A stretch of 64,000 nt of DNA from Heterohyrax brucei (Eukaryota > Chordata > Mammalia > Hyracoidea > Procaviidae): contig CM053162.1 in the NCBI GenBank assembly GCA_028571685.1, positions 46,162,851-46,226,850 of the forward strand, written 5' to 3'. Under the pieces are notes generated by a model that was not told the DNA's origin, searched no databases, and saw only the letters and a list, made by a program, of their open reading frames with translations. The position numbers and the translations under genes are program-made. This document shows, one piece after another, positions 11,188 to 22,567 of the stretch (positions are counted from its first letter, which is position 1; every line of letters begins with the position of its first letter).

Positions 11188-11679
11188 GGTAGCAATGTAT
11201 CAAGCTTAATTTATTTATCTCAGTGGTTGACCATGGTTATGTGAAAGAATACCATTGTTGGTAGGAAATGCACAATAAAGTATTCAGGCTTGACAGGACA
11301 ATATGTTGTAGATTACTCTTAATTATGTCAAGGTAAAACAACAATATTCTTAGCAAATTTTCTGTCAATTTAAAGGTCGTTCCAAATGTTTAAAAAAAAT
11401 GTAATTAATAAAATGAAGTCCTGCACCTACAGTCTATATCAGGGTGTGAAACTCAATTTCTTAGAACTTCAGGTGAAAAGTAGTTAGTTTCGGTTGTATA
11501 CACACTTGTTATCTATAAAAATGGCATTGAAGCAGCTTGAAATATTATTAGGGATTAAAGATAATCCCAATGGGCTCTAAGAGGAGGGGCTTATCTGTTC
11601 TATTAATTACTACTTTCTCAGTACAGTTTCTGGAATTAATAAATATTTGTGAAACAAATGAATACATGGCAAATAAAAC
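11188..11679. other. no recognised feature
   Basis: AT-rich sequence; nothing recognised. Confidence 0.5.
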
Positions 11680-11890
11680 AAACAAACAAAAAACCCAAAA
11701 CCCATGCCACTGAGTCAATTCAAAATCACAGCAACCCCTAATGTTACAGAGTAGAACACCTCCGTAGAGTTTTCTTATCCATAATCTTTACAGAAGCAGA
11801 TCACCAGGCATTTTTTCCAAGATGCGTCTGAGTAGGCTTGAACTGCTAGCCTTTACATTAGTAAGGGAGTATAGACAATTTGTGCCATAT
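11680..11890 (-). mobile_element. AfroSINE, long variant
   Basis: Reverse orientation. Carries the extra middle block (ataatctttacagaagcagatcaccaggc...) seen in the long AfroSINE subtype. The block resembles the RTE 5' region near 15700. Confidence 0.8.
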
Positions 11891-11994
11891 AGGGACAGAA
11901 AACTAGTAAGTCCTCAATAAATGGTAACTATAATTCTTGCTGTTGATGGTAAGAATGCAACCCAGCTATGTGAAGTTGCCAACATACTAGTCTT

Positions 11995-12197
11995 GCTGTT
12001 GCTGGGTGCTGTGGAATTAGTTCTGACTCATAGTGACCCCATGTGGCAGAGTACAATCTCCTCATAGAGTTTGCTAGATAATAATCTTTACTGGAAGTGG
12101 ATTGCTTGGTCTTTCTCCTGAGGAGCAAAAGAGTGTATTTGCAATGCCAACCTTTTGGTCAGCAGCTGAGCACTTAACCATTGCTCCACTGGGGCTT
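11995..12197 (-). mobile_element. AfroSINE, long variant
   Basis: ctgactcatagtgacccc, then ataatctttactggaagtgg, then ccaaccttttggtcagcag, then cacttaaccattgctccac: a complete long-type AfroSINE in reverse. Confidence 0.9.
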
Positions 12198-12823
12198 ATA
12201 TCAGTCTTAGGCTGGCACCTGGTACGTAATAGTTCAAACATACCATATGGTCACACCAAATCTGGAATATCATACTTAGTTCTCAACACAACATTTGTAG
12301 GAACACAGATATAATTGCTTTCCACTGTAACTAACACAACAACTGGTTGACAATGCCTTGAACAAACGGGAGTTTTTCTCATGAAACTAAAAATGTCAAG
12401 GAGGCAGTTGGTCATAACAATTCTGGGTTTCAGCAATTTTGTTGCTGGAATTTCTAGGACTATTTTCACTTTTCTCTCATGGTCATAAGAAGGCACCCCA
12501 GTCCAGGTATCATATCCACTTTCAAGGGAATGAAAAATGATAAATAGACTACATCTGGAATTTATATCACGTTAATTAGAAAAACAAAGGTTTTTCCTGT
12601 AAGCGTCCATGATGTCTCTGCTTATGTGTTCATTGAGTAGAACTGGGTCACATGACCACCCCTAGTTATGGAAGAGGTGGGAAAAAGAGTATTATTCAGT
12701 TTTTTTCATCCTTTACATTGGACTACCAAGGGCAGAAAGGGTGCAACTGTCTCCTGGGTTGGCAAATGAATGATATCTGCCATAGAAAGACTCAGAGAAG
12801 CCAAATATGTCCGGGACAACACA
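12198..12823. other. no recognised feature
   Basis: Nothing recognised. Confidence 0.5.
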
Positions 12824-12835
12824 ATTAAGATGCTA

Positions 12836-13162
12836 CCAAACCCATTGCTGTGGAGTCGATTTCAATTCGCAGTGCCCATATACCCACCCACTGCCATCCA
12901 ATCAGGTCTGACTCATAGCGACTCTAAGGGTCAGAGTAGAACTGCCCCATAGTTTCCAAGCAGCACCTGGTGTATTTGAACTGCTGACCTTTTAGTTAGC
13001 AGATGTAGCACTTAACACACTGAACCACCAAGGTTTCCCAGTGACCCTGTAGAACAGAGTAAAACGGTAGCATATTGTTTCCAAGGACCACCTGGTGGAT
13101 TTCAACTGCCAACACTTCGACTAGCAGCCGTAGCACTTAACCACTACACCACCCGGGTTTCC
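12836..13162 (-). mobile_element. AfroSINE (outer), split by a second AfroSINE
   Basis: Outer halves 12836-12874 (aacccattgctgtggagtcg) and 13039-13162 (ccctgtagaacagagt ... gggtttcc) join into one AfroSINE. A perfect 12-bp TSD attaagatgcta at 12824-12835 and 13163-13174 brackets the whole unit. Confidence 0.93.
12875..13038 (-). mobile_element. AfroSINE (inner), nested
   Basis: Complete second AfroSINE in the same orientation inside the tail of the outer one. The short duplication cagtg at 12870-12874 and 13039-13043 marks the insertion point. Confidence 0.9.
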
Positions 13163-13462
13163 ATTAAGATGCTAAGGGAATGGAAATCAGGTCGTATTAG
13201 GAATGATGCAAAAACAGGAGACGTTTGGCCTAAAACAGGAACATATCACAAAGATGTAGTAGTCACTGTATAGACTTGTCAAGTGATGGGAGAGTTTCTT
13301 CCTCTGTGCTGCTCAAGAAGCCAGGAAAAGGATAAGAAGTGAAAGGTGCAAACAGCTGGCCACACCGTGTACTTGCGTTGCCTGAGACCCAAGCTGGCCC
13401 CACAGGGAGTGTGCTGTTGGGTGAAGAAGTTGGTGCCCTTGTCTGGGAGTGGCCAGCAGTTG

Positions 13463-13641
13463 CTGTGTTATTCCTAGTAGCATTGCCTTGGTTCTGACTC
13501 ACGGCGACTCCATGCACAACAGAACAAAATGGTCCTGTGTCGTCTTCACTCCACTTTGCTGGTATTGTTAAGTCCTTTGTGGCCACTATGTCTTCTGACC
13601 TAGGTGACTCATCTTCCAGCACTATATCTGACAATATTTCT
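13463..13641 (-). mobile_element. RTE-related / long SINE, 3' half (split by L1)
   Basis: Starts with an RTE/AfroSINE tail complement (ctgactcacggcgactcc) and continues into cttccagcactatatctgac, which matches the RTE 5' region at 15630-15650. It resumes at 20041 after the L1. The family could be a long tRNA-derived SINE with RTE-derived body, or an internally deleted RTE. Confidence 0.65.
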
Positions 13642-15107
13642 TGGTTTTTTGTTTTTTTTTTTTGTATTTTTGATGAACGTTTATAGATAAACTAGCTTCT
13701 CGTTCAATAATTGGTACAGGTATTGTTTTGTGACATTGGTGACCAGTCTCACCACATTAATACTCTCCCTTCTCAGCCTTGGGTTTCATATTTCCAGCTT
13801 TCCTGGCCCCCTTCTGCTTTCCAGTCCTTGCCCCTGGGCTTGTGAGCCCATTTAGCCTCAGTTTGCTTTACAGTCGGGTCTAATCTTTGTCTGAACGGTG
13901 AATCTCAGGGCTGACTTCACTGTTGAGCTAAAAGTGTGTCCAAAGGGCACACTCTCAGAAATTCTCCAGTCTCTGTCAAGCCAATCAGTCTGGTCCTTTT
14001 CTGTGAATTAGAATTTTGTTGTACATTTTTCATCAGCTCTGTCTCAGACCCCCAGTTTGGATTCCTGTCAGAGTTATTGGTGGTGGCGGCCAGGCATCAT
14101 GTGCTGGACTCAGTCAGGTGGAGGCCGTGGTAGATGTGGTCCCTTAGCCCTTTGTGTCTTTGATTTTCTCCATTCTCCCTTGCTCCCAGTGGAGTATGAT
14201 CGGCAGAGTGTCTTAGATTGCCACTCACAAGCTTTTAAGACCCTAGACATTATTCACCAAAGTAGAATGTAGAACATTTTCTTTAGAAACTACGTTTTGC
14301 CAATTGAACTAGATGTTCCCTGAGATCATGGTCCCCACAGCCCTCAGCCAGTACTTGGGACTCTCAGGGAGCTCGGATACGTCTGTGAAACTTCCATGAT
14401 CTTGCCTTGAGAGCTGTCTCTGCCAGTATTGTGCACTGTTGTGCTCTTCACCGAAGTTACCACTTACCCATTGTCTATTTAGTGTTTTTCCATCCGTACC
14501 ACTGCTGTCCTTTGTAACTATCAAAGAGTGTTTCTTTTTGTGTATAAACCTATGCATGTGTTTTTATAGCAGTGGTTTCATACAGTATTTGTCCTTTTGT
14601 GATTGGCATATTTCAACCAGCACAATGCATTCTAGATTCATCCACGTTGTGAAATGCTTCACAGATTCATTATTGTTCTTTATCATTCTATAGTACTCCA
14701 CTGTGTGTATCAACAATATACAATAGTTTATCTACTAATCTGTTGATGAGCACCTAGATTGCTTCCATCTTTTTGCTATTGTGAACAATGCTACAGTGAA
14801 CACTGGTGTGACAGTTCTTATTTCTCTAGGAAGTATTCCTAGGAGCGGGATTGCTGGATCGTATGGTACTTCTAGATATCTAAGGAAGTACCACATTGTT
14901 TTCCAAAATGATAGTACTATTCTGCACTCTTACCAGCAGTGTGTAGGAGCTCCAATATCCCCATAGCTTCTGCAGCATTTGTTATTTCCTGTTTTTTGAG
15001 TCATGCCGGTAACACTGGAGTAGATGTTATCTCACTGTGGCTTTGGTCTTCATTTCCTTAATGACTAAATCCTGATTGCATGTTCCTTCAATTTCAGACT
15101 GCAGAAG

Positions 15108-15493
15108 CTAATAACAATCTTCAATTTCTTCATCTTTGGCCTTAATGGTTTGCCTGTAAATTTGAATAATAGTCTTACTGACTGGTCTTCCTTGGAGGCA
15201 TATGGATATTATCCTGTCATTGACAGTATTGTCCTTCAGGACAGATCTTGAAATGTTCTTTTTGACAGTGAATATAACACCATTCATCTTCAAGTTTTCA
15301 TTCCCAGCATAGTAGCAACTATGACTGTCTGATTCAAAATGGCTAATACTGTTCTATTTCAGCTCACTAATGACCAGGATATCAATATTTATGCATTCCT
15401 TTTCATTTTTGATGATTTCTAATTTTCGTAAATTCATACTTCCTGCATTCCACGTTCTGATTATTAATGGATGTGTTAGCAACTGTTTCTTCT
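15108..15493 (-). pseudogene. RTE endonuclease N-terminal part (inverted)
   Basis: Reverse translation from an ATG near 15505 gives RTWNAGSMNLRKLEIIKNEK, then ILVISELK, a stop, then MNGVIFTVKKNISRSVL and TIIQIYRQTIKAKDEEIEDC. These are the first blocks of the apurinic-type endonuclease of RTE elements. The C-terminal half of the same domain is on the other strand from 15840. Confidence 0.85.
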
Positions 15494-16119
15494 CATTTTG
15501 AGTCATGCCACATCAGCAAATGGAGATCCCAAAGGCTTTACTCCACCCATGTCATTGAGGTCGACTCTACTTTGAGGAAGCAGCTCTTCCCCGGTCACCT
15601 TCCGAGTGCCTTCCAATCTAGGGGGCTCATTTTCTGGCACTAAATCTGACAGTGTTCTGCCACTATCTGTAAGGTTTTCACTTGATAATTCTTTTCAGAA
15701 GTAGACTGCCAGGTCCTTCTTCCTAGTCTGTCTCAGTCTAGAAACTCAGCAGAAACCTCCCCACCATGGGTTACCCTACTGGTATCTAAATACCAGTGGA
15801 ATAACTTTCAACATCACAGCAAAATGCAAGCCTCCACAGTATCACAAACTGACAGATAAGTGGGGATCAACAGACAAGTGATTGGAATGCACATGTTGGA
15901 AATAAAGAAGAAAAACTAGTAGTTGGAAAGTATGGTCTTGGTGATAGAAATGATGCTGGAGATTACATGATAGAATCTTGTAAAACTAATGCCTTCTCCA
16001 TTGAAATTACCTTTTTTAATCAACACAGAGAGTGACTGTACACATGGATCTCACCAGATGGAATACATAGGAATCAAACTGACTCCATATGTGGACAAGA
16101 CGATGGAAAAGCTCTATCT

Positions 16120-17882
16120 ATGTCAGCAGTCAGGATAAGACCAAGTGCTGACTTTGGCACAGGTCAACAGCTGCTCATATGCAAATTCAAACTGAAACTG
16201 AAGAAAATTAGAACAAGTCCACAAGAGGCAAAGTATGACCTTGAGTATATCCCACATGAGTTTAGAGGCCATCTCAAGAACAGATTTGATGTGTTCAAAA
16301 CTAATGACCAAAGACTAGACCGATTATGGAATAATATCAGAGACAGCATTCATGAAGAAAGCAAGAGGCATTAAAAAGATAGGAAAGAAAGAAAAGACCA
16401 AATTGGATGTCAGAAGAGACTCTGAAACTTGTTCTCGAACATGGAGCAGCTAAAGCAAAAGGAAGGAATGATGAAGTAGAAGAACTGAACAGAAGATTTC
16501 TAAGGGCCGTTGAAAAGACAAAATAACATGTACAAAGAACTGGAAATTGAAAACCAAAAGGGAAGAACACATTCAGCACTTTTCACACTGAAAGAACTGA
16601 AGAAAAAAGTCAAGCCTCAAGTTGCAACAGTGAAGGATTCTACAGGGAAAATATTAAACGACTCAGGGAGCATCAAAAGAAGATGGAAGGAATACACAGA
16701 GTCATTATACCAGAAAGAGCTGGTCAATATTCAGCCATCTGAAGAGATAGCATGTGATCAGGAACCAATGGTACTGAAGGCAGACGTTGAAGCTACATTG
16801 AACGTATTGGTGAAGAACAAGCCTCCAGGAACGGATAGAATAATCAACTGAGATATTTCAATAGATGCAGCCCTGGAGGTACTCAGTTATCTCTGCCAAG
16901 AAATTTGGAGGACAGCTACCTGGCTAACTGACTGGAAGAGAACCATATTTATGTTCATTCCAAATAAAGATGATCCAATCGAATGCGGAAATTATAGAAC
17001 AATGTCATTAATATCACAGGCAAGAAAATTTTGCTCAAGATCATTCAAAAGCAACTGCAACACTATATTGATAAAGTATTGCCAGAAATTCAGAATGACT
17101 ACAGAAGAGGACATGTAACCAGGGATACCACTGCTCATGTCAGATGGATCTCGGCTGAAAGCAGAGAGTACCAGAAGGATGTTTACTTGTGTTTCATTGA
17201 CTATGCAAAGACGTTTGACTGTGTGGATCATAAAAAATTATGGATAACATGGTGGAAAATGGGAATTTCAGAACACTTAATTGAGCTCTTAAGGAATCAA
17301 GAGGCAGTTAAGCTAACAGAACAAAGGGACACTGCATGATTTAAAGTCAGGTGCATCCTTTCACCATATCTTTTCAATCTGTGAGCTGAGGAAATAATCC
17401 AAGAAACTGGATTATATAAAGAACAAGGCATCACAGTTGGAGGTTGACTCATTAACAGCCTGTGTTACACGGATGACACCACCTTACTTCCTGGAAGTGA
17501 TGAGGATTTGAAACACTTACTGATAAAGATAAAAAATCACAGCTTTCAGAATGGACTTCGCCTCAACATCAAGAAAACAAAAATCCTCACAGGTGGACCA
17601 GTAAGCAACACTGTCGTAAATGGAAAAAGGTTTGAGGTTGTCAAGGATTTCATTTTAGTTGGTGCCACAATCAACACCCACGCAAGCGCAGTCAAGAAAT
17701 CAAAAGACACTGCATTGGGAAAATCTGCTGCAAAGAACCTCTTTAAAATGTTGAAAAGCAAAGATGCCACCTTGAAGACTAAGGTGCGCCTGAGCCAAGC
17801 CATGGTATTTTCAATAGCATTATATGCAGGCAAAAGCTGGACAATGAACAAGAAGGACAGAAGAAGAATTGATGCCTTTTAA
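16120..17882 (+). pseudogene. RTE reverse transcriptase ORF relic
   Basis: Successive frames give FKLKLKKIRTSPQEAKYDLE, LKNRFDVF, a connector, LVKNKPPGTDRI, LPEIQNDYRRGH, DVYLCFIDYAKTFDCVDHKK, then CYTDDTTLLPGSDEDLKHLL and LRLNIKKTKILT. The order is that of RTE reverse transcriptase. The first catalytic Asp (in FIDYAKTFD) and the YTDD pair (usual form YADD) are readable. Several in-frame stops separate the segments. Confidence 0.88.
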
Positions 17883-18159
17883 TCGTGGTGTTGGAGGAGA
17901 ATGTTGAATTTGCCATGGACTGCCAGAAGAACGGATCTGTTCTGGAAGAAGTACAACCAGAGATTTCCTTGGAAGCAAAGATGGCAAGACTGCAACTTAC
18001 ATTCTCTGGATATGTTGTCAGGAAGGATCAATCCCTGGAAAAGGACATCATGCTTGGTAGAGTGGAGGGTCAACAAAAAAGTCAGAGACCCTTGACAAGA
18101 TGGATTGACACAGTGGCTGCAATGGTGGGCTTAAGTATAAATACAAGTGTTGTCATGGC

Positions 18160-18242
18160 GTGAGATCAGGCAGTGTTTCATTCTGTTGTCCATGGGGTCA
18201 CTATGAGTCAGAACTAACTTGATGGCACCTAACAACAACAAC
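18160..18242 (+). repeat. RTE 3' terminus shared with AfroSINE tails
   Basis: ggggtcactatgagtcagaa ... gatggcacctaacaacaaca ends the RTE. The same core (ggtcactatgagttggaat) ends the AfroSINEs in this window. This is the shared recognition end expected for a LINE/SINE pair. Confidence 0.85.
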
Positions 18243-20040
18243 AATGGCTAGTGGTTGTGAGCATTTCCTAGTGTGTCTGTTAGCTGCTTGAATGCCTTCT
18301 TTGGTGAACTCTGTTCATTTCCCTTGCTCATTTTTCAATTGGATTCTTTCTATTTTTTGTTGTTGAGGTGTTGGATTTTCCTATAGATTTTAGAGATCAG
18401 GCCTTTGTCAGGTTTATCATAACCAGATTTCTTTCCCCAAGTCTATAGTTCTCTTTTAACTCTTGGTGAAGTTTCCGATGAGCATATATGTTTAATTTTT
18501 AGATCTTAGTTATCTAACTTGTCTTCTGGAGTTTGTGTCTTGTTAGTTATGGTTTGTATCCTGGTAATGCCATGTATTAGGGCCTCTATCATTGATCCTA
18601 ATATTTCTTTTATGATCTTTATAGTTTTGGGGTTTATATTTAGTTTTTGTGCATGGTGTAACGTATGGGTCTTCTTTGTTTTTTTTGTTTGTTTATTTGC
18701 AGACATCCAGTTTTGCCAGCATTATTTGTTAAAAAGTCTGTCATTTCCCTATTCAATGGATTTTAGGCCCTTGCTGAAGATCAGGTGATCACAGGTGGAT
18801 GGATATACATTTGGGTTCTCAATCTATTCCGATAGTCAGTATATCTGTTGTTGTACCAGGATCAGGTTGTTTTGACTACATTAGTTGCACAGTAGGTTCT
18901 GAGGCCAGCTAGTGAGTCTTCCTACTTTATTCTTCTCCAGTAGTGCTTTACTTATCCAGGCCACTTCCCTGAAATAGTTTTTCCATCTCTTTAAAGAATG
19001 CTGTTGGTATTTGGATTGGGATTGAATTGTATTTATAGACTGCTTTAGGTAGAATTGACATTTTTACATTGTTGAGTCTACCTATCCATGAGCATTGCTT
19101 GTTTTTCCACTTATCTAGATATCTTTTAGTTTCCTACAGTAGTGTTTTGTAGTTTTCTTTGTATAAGTCTTTTACATCTCTGGTTAGATTTATTCCTAAA
19201 TATTTTATTTTTTTAGAGGTTACTATAGATGGTATTGTTTTCCTGATTTCCCTTTTGTCATACTCATTATTGGTATATAGGAATCCAGCTGATTCTTGTT
19301 TATTTATCTTGCATCCTGCTACTCTGGTGAACCTTTCTGTTAGCTCCTGTAGTTGTCTCATGGAGTCTTTCAGATGTATAGTGCTATGTTATCTGTAAAC
19401 AGGGACGGTTCTATTTCTTCATTACCAATTTGGATGTCTTTATTTCTTTCTCTTACCTTATTGCCATAGCTAGGACTTTCAGCAAAATGTTAAATAGGAG
19501 CAGTAATAAAGGGCATCCTTGTCTTGTTCCTGTACTTTAAGGGAATAGTTTCAGCCTCTTTCCATTAAGAGCGATGTTGGCTGTTGATTTTGTATAGATT
19601 CTTTCTATTATATTGAGAAATTTCCCTTCTATATTTTATTCAGAGTTTTTATCAGAAATGAGTGTTGAACCTTGTCGAATGTCTTTCCTGCCTCAGTTGA
19701 GCTGATCATGTGATTCTTTACTTTCCTTTTATTTATATAGTGAGTTACATTGATTGATTTTTTCATGCTGAATCATCTTTGCATACCTGGTAAGAATCCT
19801 ATTTCATCATAGTACATTATTTATTTACTTTTTTATATGATACTGATTTCTATTGAGAATTTTTGCATTTACATTCATGAGAGACTTTGGTCTGTAATTT
19901 TTTTTTGTGGTCTTTGGTTTTGGCATCAGTATTAGGCTGGGTTCATAGAGTGAATTCAGAGGTATCACTTCCTTTTCTATCTTCTGAAATAGTTTGATTA
20001 GCACTAGTATAAGCTCTTTAAATGTTTGATAGAATATCAC

Positions 20041-20330
20041 ACAGTATTCTGTTGTGACCTATAATGTTTTCTTTGGCTAATTTTCAGAAGCAGATCACCA
20101 GCCTTTTCTTCCTGGTGTGGAATCTCTCCTGAGAACTGTCTTCCATGGATGACTCTGCTAGTATTTGAAATCCTGGTGGCATAGCTGCCAGCATCATGGC
20201 AACACAAAGGCCACCATAGTTCAACAAGCTGACGATGGTGCCAGTAGTGACTAGACACATGTCAGAGACATCTTCCATCCCATAGGAGGCTATGGTGAAG
20301 AACTACAGGGGCTCTTTCCAATGTTTCACT
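20041..20330 (-). mobile_element. RTE-related / long SINE, 5' half (split by L1)
   Basis: Continuation of 13463-13641 across the L1: gctaattttcagaagcagat, atctctcctgagaactgtc, tttgaaatcctggtggcata, cagcatcatggcaacacaaa. The same order occurs in the inverted RTE 5' region at 15690-15840. Outer end near 20260-20330 is uncertain. Confidence 0.65.
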
Positions 20331-21090
20331 GACTTTCCTATGATCCAGGACAGTGAACTTGTTTCTCATTGTGTGCTGTCACCCCCGTAACTTTGTTTTC
20401 AATTGTGTCTTGGTAAAAGAGAGCATCTTTCTTCCGAAGAAGTTAAGGACTTATTTATCTTTTTAGTCACACCCCTATGGGCCTCTTCTCTGCAGCTTTT
20501 AACTTTGGGAGTATTTGATCTACTTGTCTTCTTCAGCTTGGTGTATAATTGAAAGAAACAGCTATTCCTCCTGAAGAATGCAGTGAGAACTTCTGACTAG
20601 AGGGCAGAATAAAAAGAGTGGCATTTTACACTAAAGCTCAAATTTTCCTCTTGTATAAAATGAAGGTGAAGGTAATACAGAACTGCTTAACTCACAGGTT
20701 TGCAAGACCAAGGAATGTGGAAGTGCTTTATAAGCCTTCAAGTGCTGAATTTAGAAGTCTCATTGTCACTACAATAGATCTAATCATTCCATATTTCTTC
20801 CTTTTATAGAGAGAATACTGAAGGCCTGACTCCCCAGCTAGGAAACCTCTCTGTTGGTAGAAAATTCTATCTCTCAAAAACATAATTGTTTTCTCCTCAT
20901 GGGGCCTTCATTAGCAATTGCTTGAATGTTTCCTGAGCTTTGCTTCAAGCCTTCTAAATTAGCAGCGACATTTCTGCCTCTGTCTCAGGAGGCTTCAGTG
21001 AAAATGAACAGTCTGGATTTGTTCTCCCTCAGCCCTTATAGCCACACCCCTGATCCTGCAACCCAGTATTTGTATAGACCCTGACCTGGA
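20331..21090. other. no recognised feature
   Basis: Nothing recognised. Confidence 0.5.
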
Positions 21091-21262
21091 AATAAAACCT
21101 GCTGATGTAGTGGTTAAGCGTTATGGCTACCAACCAAAAGATCAGCAGTTCAAAACCACCAAGTGCTCCTTGGAAACTCTATGGGGCAGTTCTACACTGT
21201 TTTATAGTGTTGTTGTGAGTCAGAATCAATTCAATGGCAGAGGGTTTGGTTTTTGTTTGATT
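21091..21262 (+). mobile_element. AfroSINE
   Basis: Head gatgtagtggttaagcg, body tgctccttggaaactctatg, tail gtgagtcagaatcaattc, ending ggtttggttttt. Lies 20 bases from an inverted copy. Confidence 0.92.
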
Positions 21263-21282
21263 TGACCTAGAAGGGGCCCCAT

Positions 21283-21484
21283 GAAACAAAACCCATTGCC
21301 TTTAGGCAATTTCAACCCATAGCTACCCAAAAGGACAGAGTAGAAATGGTCCATAGGATTTCCTAGGCTGTAATCTTTGTGAAAGCAGACTGCCACCTTC
21401 CTCCTGTGGAGCAGCTGGTAGGTTCGAAATGCTGACATCTGGGTTAGCAGTTGAAGGCTTTACGACTGCACCACCAGGGCACCT
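21283..21484 (-). mobile_element. AfroSINE, long variant
   Basis: Reverse orientation with the extra middle block (gctgtaatctttgtgaaagc). Forms an inverted pair with 21091-21262. Confidence 0.9.
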
Positions 21485-21700
21485 TAGAGGGACCCAGGAA
21501 AGGTATACCTTCCAGAAAAAAGTATTTTTTATGGTCCAAATAGGGGAACGTTATATGCAGAGAAAGAACTTAAATTGCAGTTGCTAAAGAAAAGAGAAGG
21601 GAAGTGATGTGGGTTACCCATTGTCTTAGCCTGGGTTCTGTTAGAGAAGCAAAAACAGTAAAACATATAAATATACACAGAGAGAGATTTATATCAAGGA

Positions 21701-22567
21701 ATATTGAATATACCATGGACTGCCAAAAGAACCAACAGATCTGTCTTGAAAGAAGTGTAACCAGAGTGCTCCTGTTTGAGTCAACTGTTACTACTCTAAT
21801 AGAATTAACATGAGTGGAAGACTTCAGCAAACAAAAGTTTGTACTCACAAAGTCCAGTAGACTAAAAATTCAAATTCAGAGTGATGGCTCTAGAGGAACA
21901 CGCTCTCTCTGCGTCCACTCTGGAGGAAGGTCATTATGTTGCATCAGTTTTTCTTTGGTCTGGGAGCATCTCAGCACTGGAACCTCAAGTCTGAAGGATG
22001 CACTCTGCTCTCAGTGCTGTTGCCTTGATGGTATGAGGTCCCTGACTCTCTGCTTACTTCAGTTTCCTTTTATCTCCTGTAGGATAAAAGATGGTGCAAG
22101 CCACACACCAGGAAAATTCCCTTAGTAAGGATGTTTCAGTCCCACCATAACCCTCTTTTAACATAACCTATCTATTCAACACAGGCAGAGATTAGGATTT
22201 ACAGCATAGGAAACTCACAGAATGGTGGACAACCACATAATACTGGGAATCATGGCCTAGCCAAATTGTTACATACATTTTTTAGGGGAGACTATTAAAT
22301 CCATGAAATCTCCTTAGAAGCAAGGATGCCAAAACGACATCTTACATATTTGGGACATACTGTCAGAGGGATCATGGAGAAAGGCATCATGCTTGGTAGA
22401 GGATCACTAAAAAAAGAGACTCAGCAAGACGGATTAACACAGTGACTGTAACAATGGACTAAAACACAAAGAATGTGGACATGGTACAGGACTGGGCAGT
22501 GTTTCATTGTCTCATGTAGGGTCTCTACGAGTCAGAACTTACTTGACAGCACCTAACAACAACAAAA
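21701..22567 (+). mobile_element. RTE LINE 3' fragment, split by an LTR
   Basis: The parts 21701-21772 (ataccatggactgccaaaag...) and 22314-22567 match the last ~340 bases of the RTE at 15070-18242, including the tail gacagcacctaacaacaaca. A perfect 10-bp TSD atatcaagga at 21691-21700 and 22568-22577 proves insertion into the surrounding LTR. Confidence 0.93.
21773..22308 (-). mobile_element. MaLR-like solo LTR nested in RTE
   Basis: Minus-strand copy of the LTR family at 28449-28972 (here tgtttgagtcaactgttac at its 3' end). 5-bp flanks gctcc (21768-21772) and tctcc (22309-22313), the usual ERVL/MaLR TSD length, differ by one base. It interrupts the RTE at the point equivalent to 17960. Confidence 0.88.

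Larger units (their letters stand above)
15070..18242 (+). mobile_element. RTE (BovB-like) LINE with inverted 5' segment
   Basis: Plus-strand part 15840-18242: endonuclease C-terminus (SDWNAHVGN, GLGDRND near 15890-15940), reverse transcriptase (LCFIDYAKTFDCVDH near 17190, catalytic YTDD near 17467, SIALYAGKSWT near 17810), C-terminal domain, and the 3' tail ending in aacaacaacaaca. The segment 15070-15839 is the same element in reverse: 5' UTR (about 15495-15839) and the endonuclease N-terminus (RTWNAGSMN, NTVNDRIIS, TIIQIY). Flanks aatgactaa (15060-15068) and aatggctag (18243-18251) look like an aged TSD. Stops and shifts make it inactive. Inserted in an antisense L1. Confidence 0.92.
13642..20040 (-). 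mobile_element. L1 LINE, 5'-truncated, with nested RTE
   Basis: Antisense L1. The poly(T) at 13644-13663 is its 3' tail, 13664-14550 its 3' UTR, and 14560-15069 plus 18243-20040 its ORF2 (reverse translation of 19134-19361 gives SAGFLYTNNE and KYLGINLTRDVKDLYKENYK; 19825-20040 gives [20 protein letters not shown]). It is truncated in the RT N-terminal region. TSD candidates acaatatttc (13631-13640) and acagtattct (20041-20050) differ at two sites. The RTE at 15070-18242 interrupts it. ORF2 is broken throughout. Confidence 0.92.

Noticed and set aside
12836-13162. CRISPR-like or tandem repeat array
   Set aside because: The repeats here and elsewhere are dispersed SINE copies with TSDs, in a mammalian genome; no regular spacer structure.
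15360-15500. Cellular endonuclease gene
   Set aside because: The RTWNAGS...ISELK motifs belong to the RTE endonuclease, and the rest of the RTE element is adjacent.
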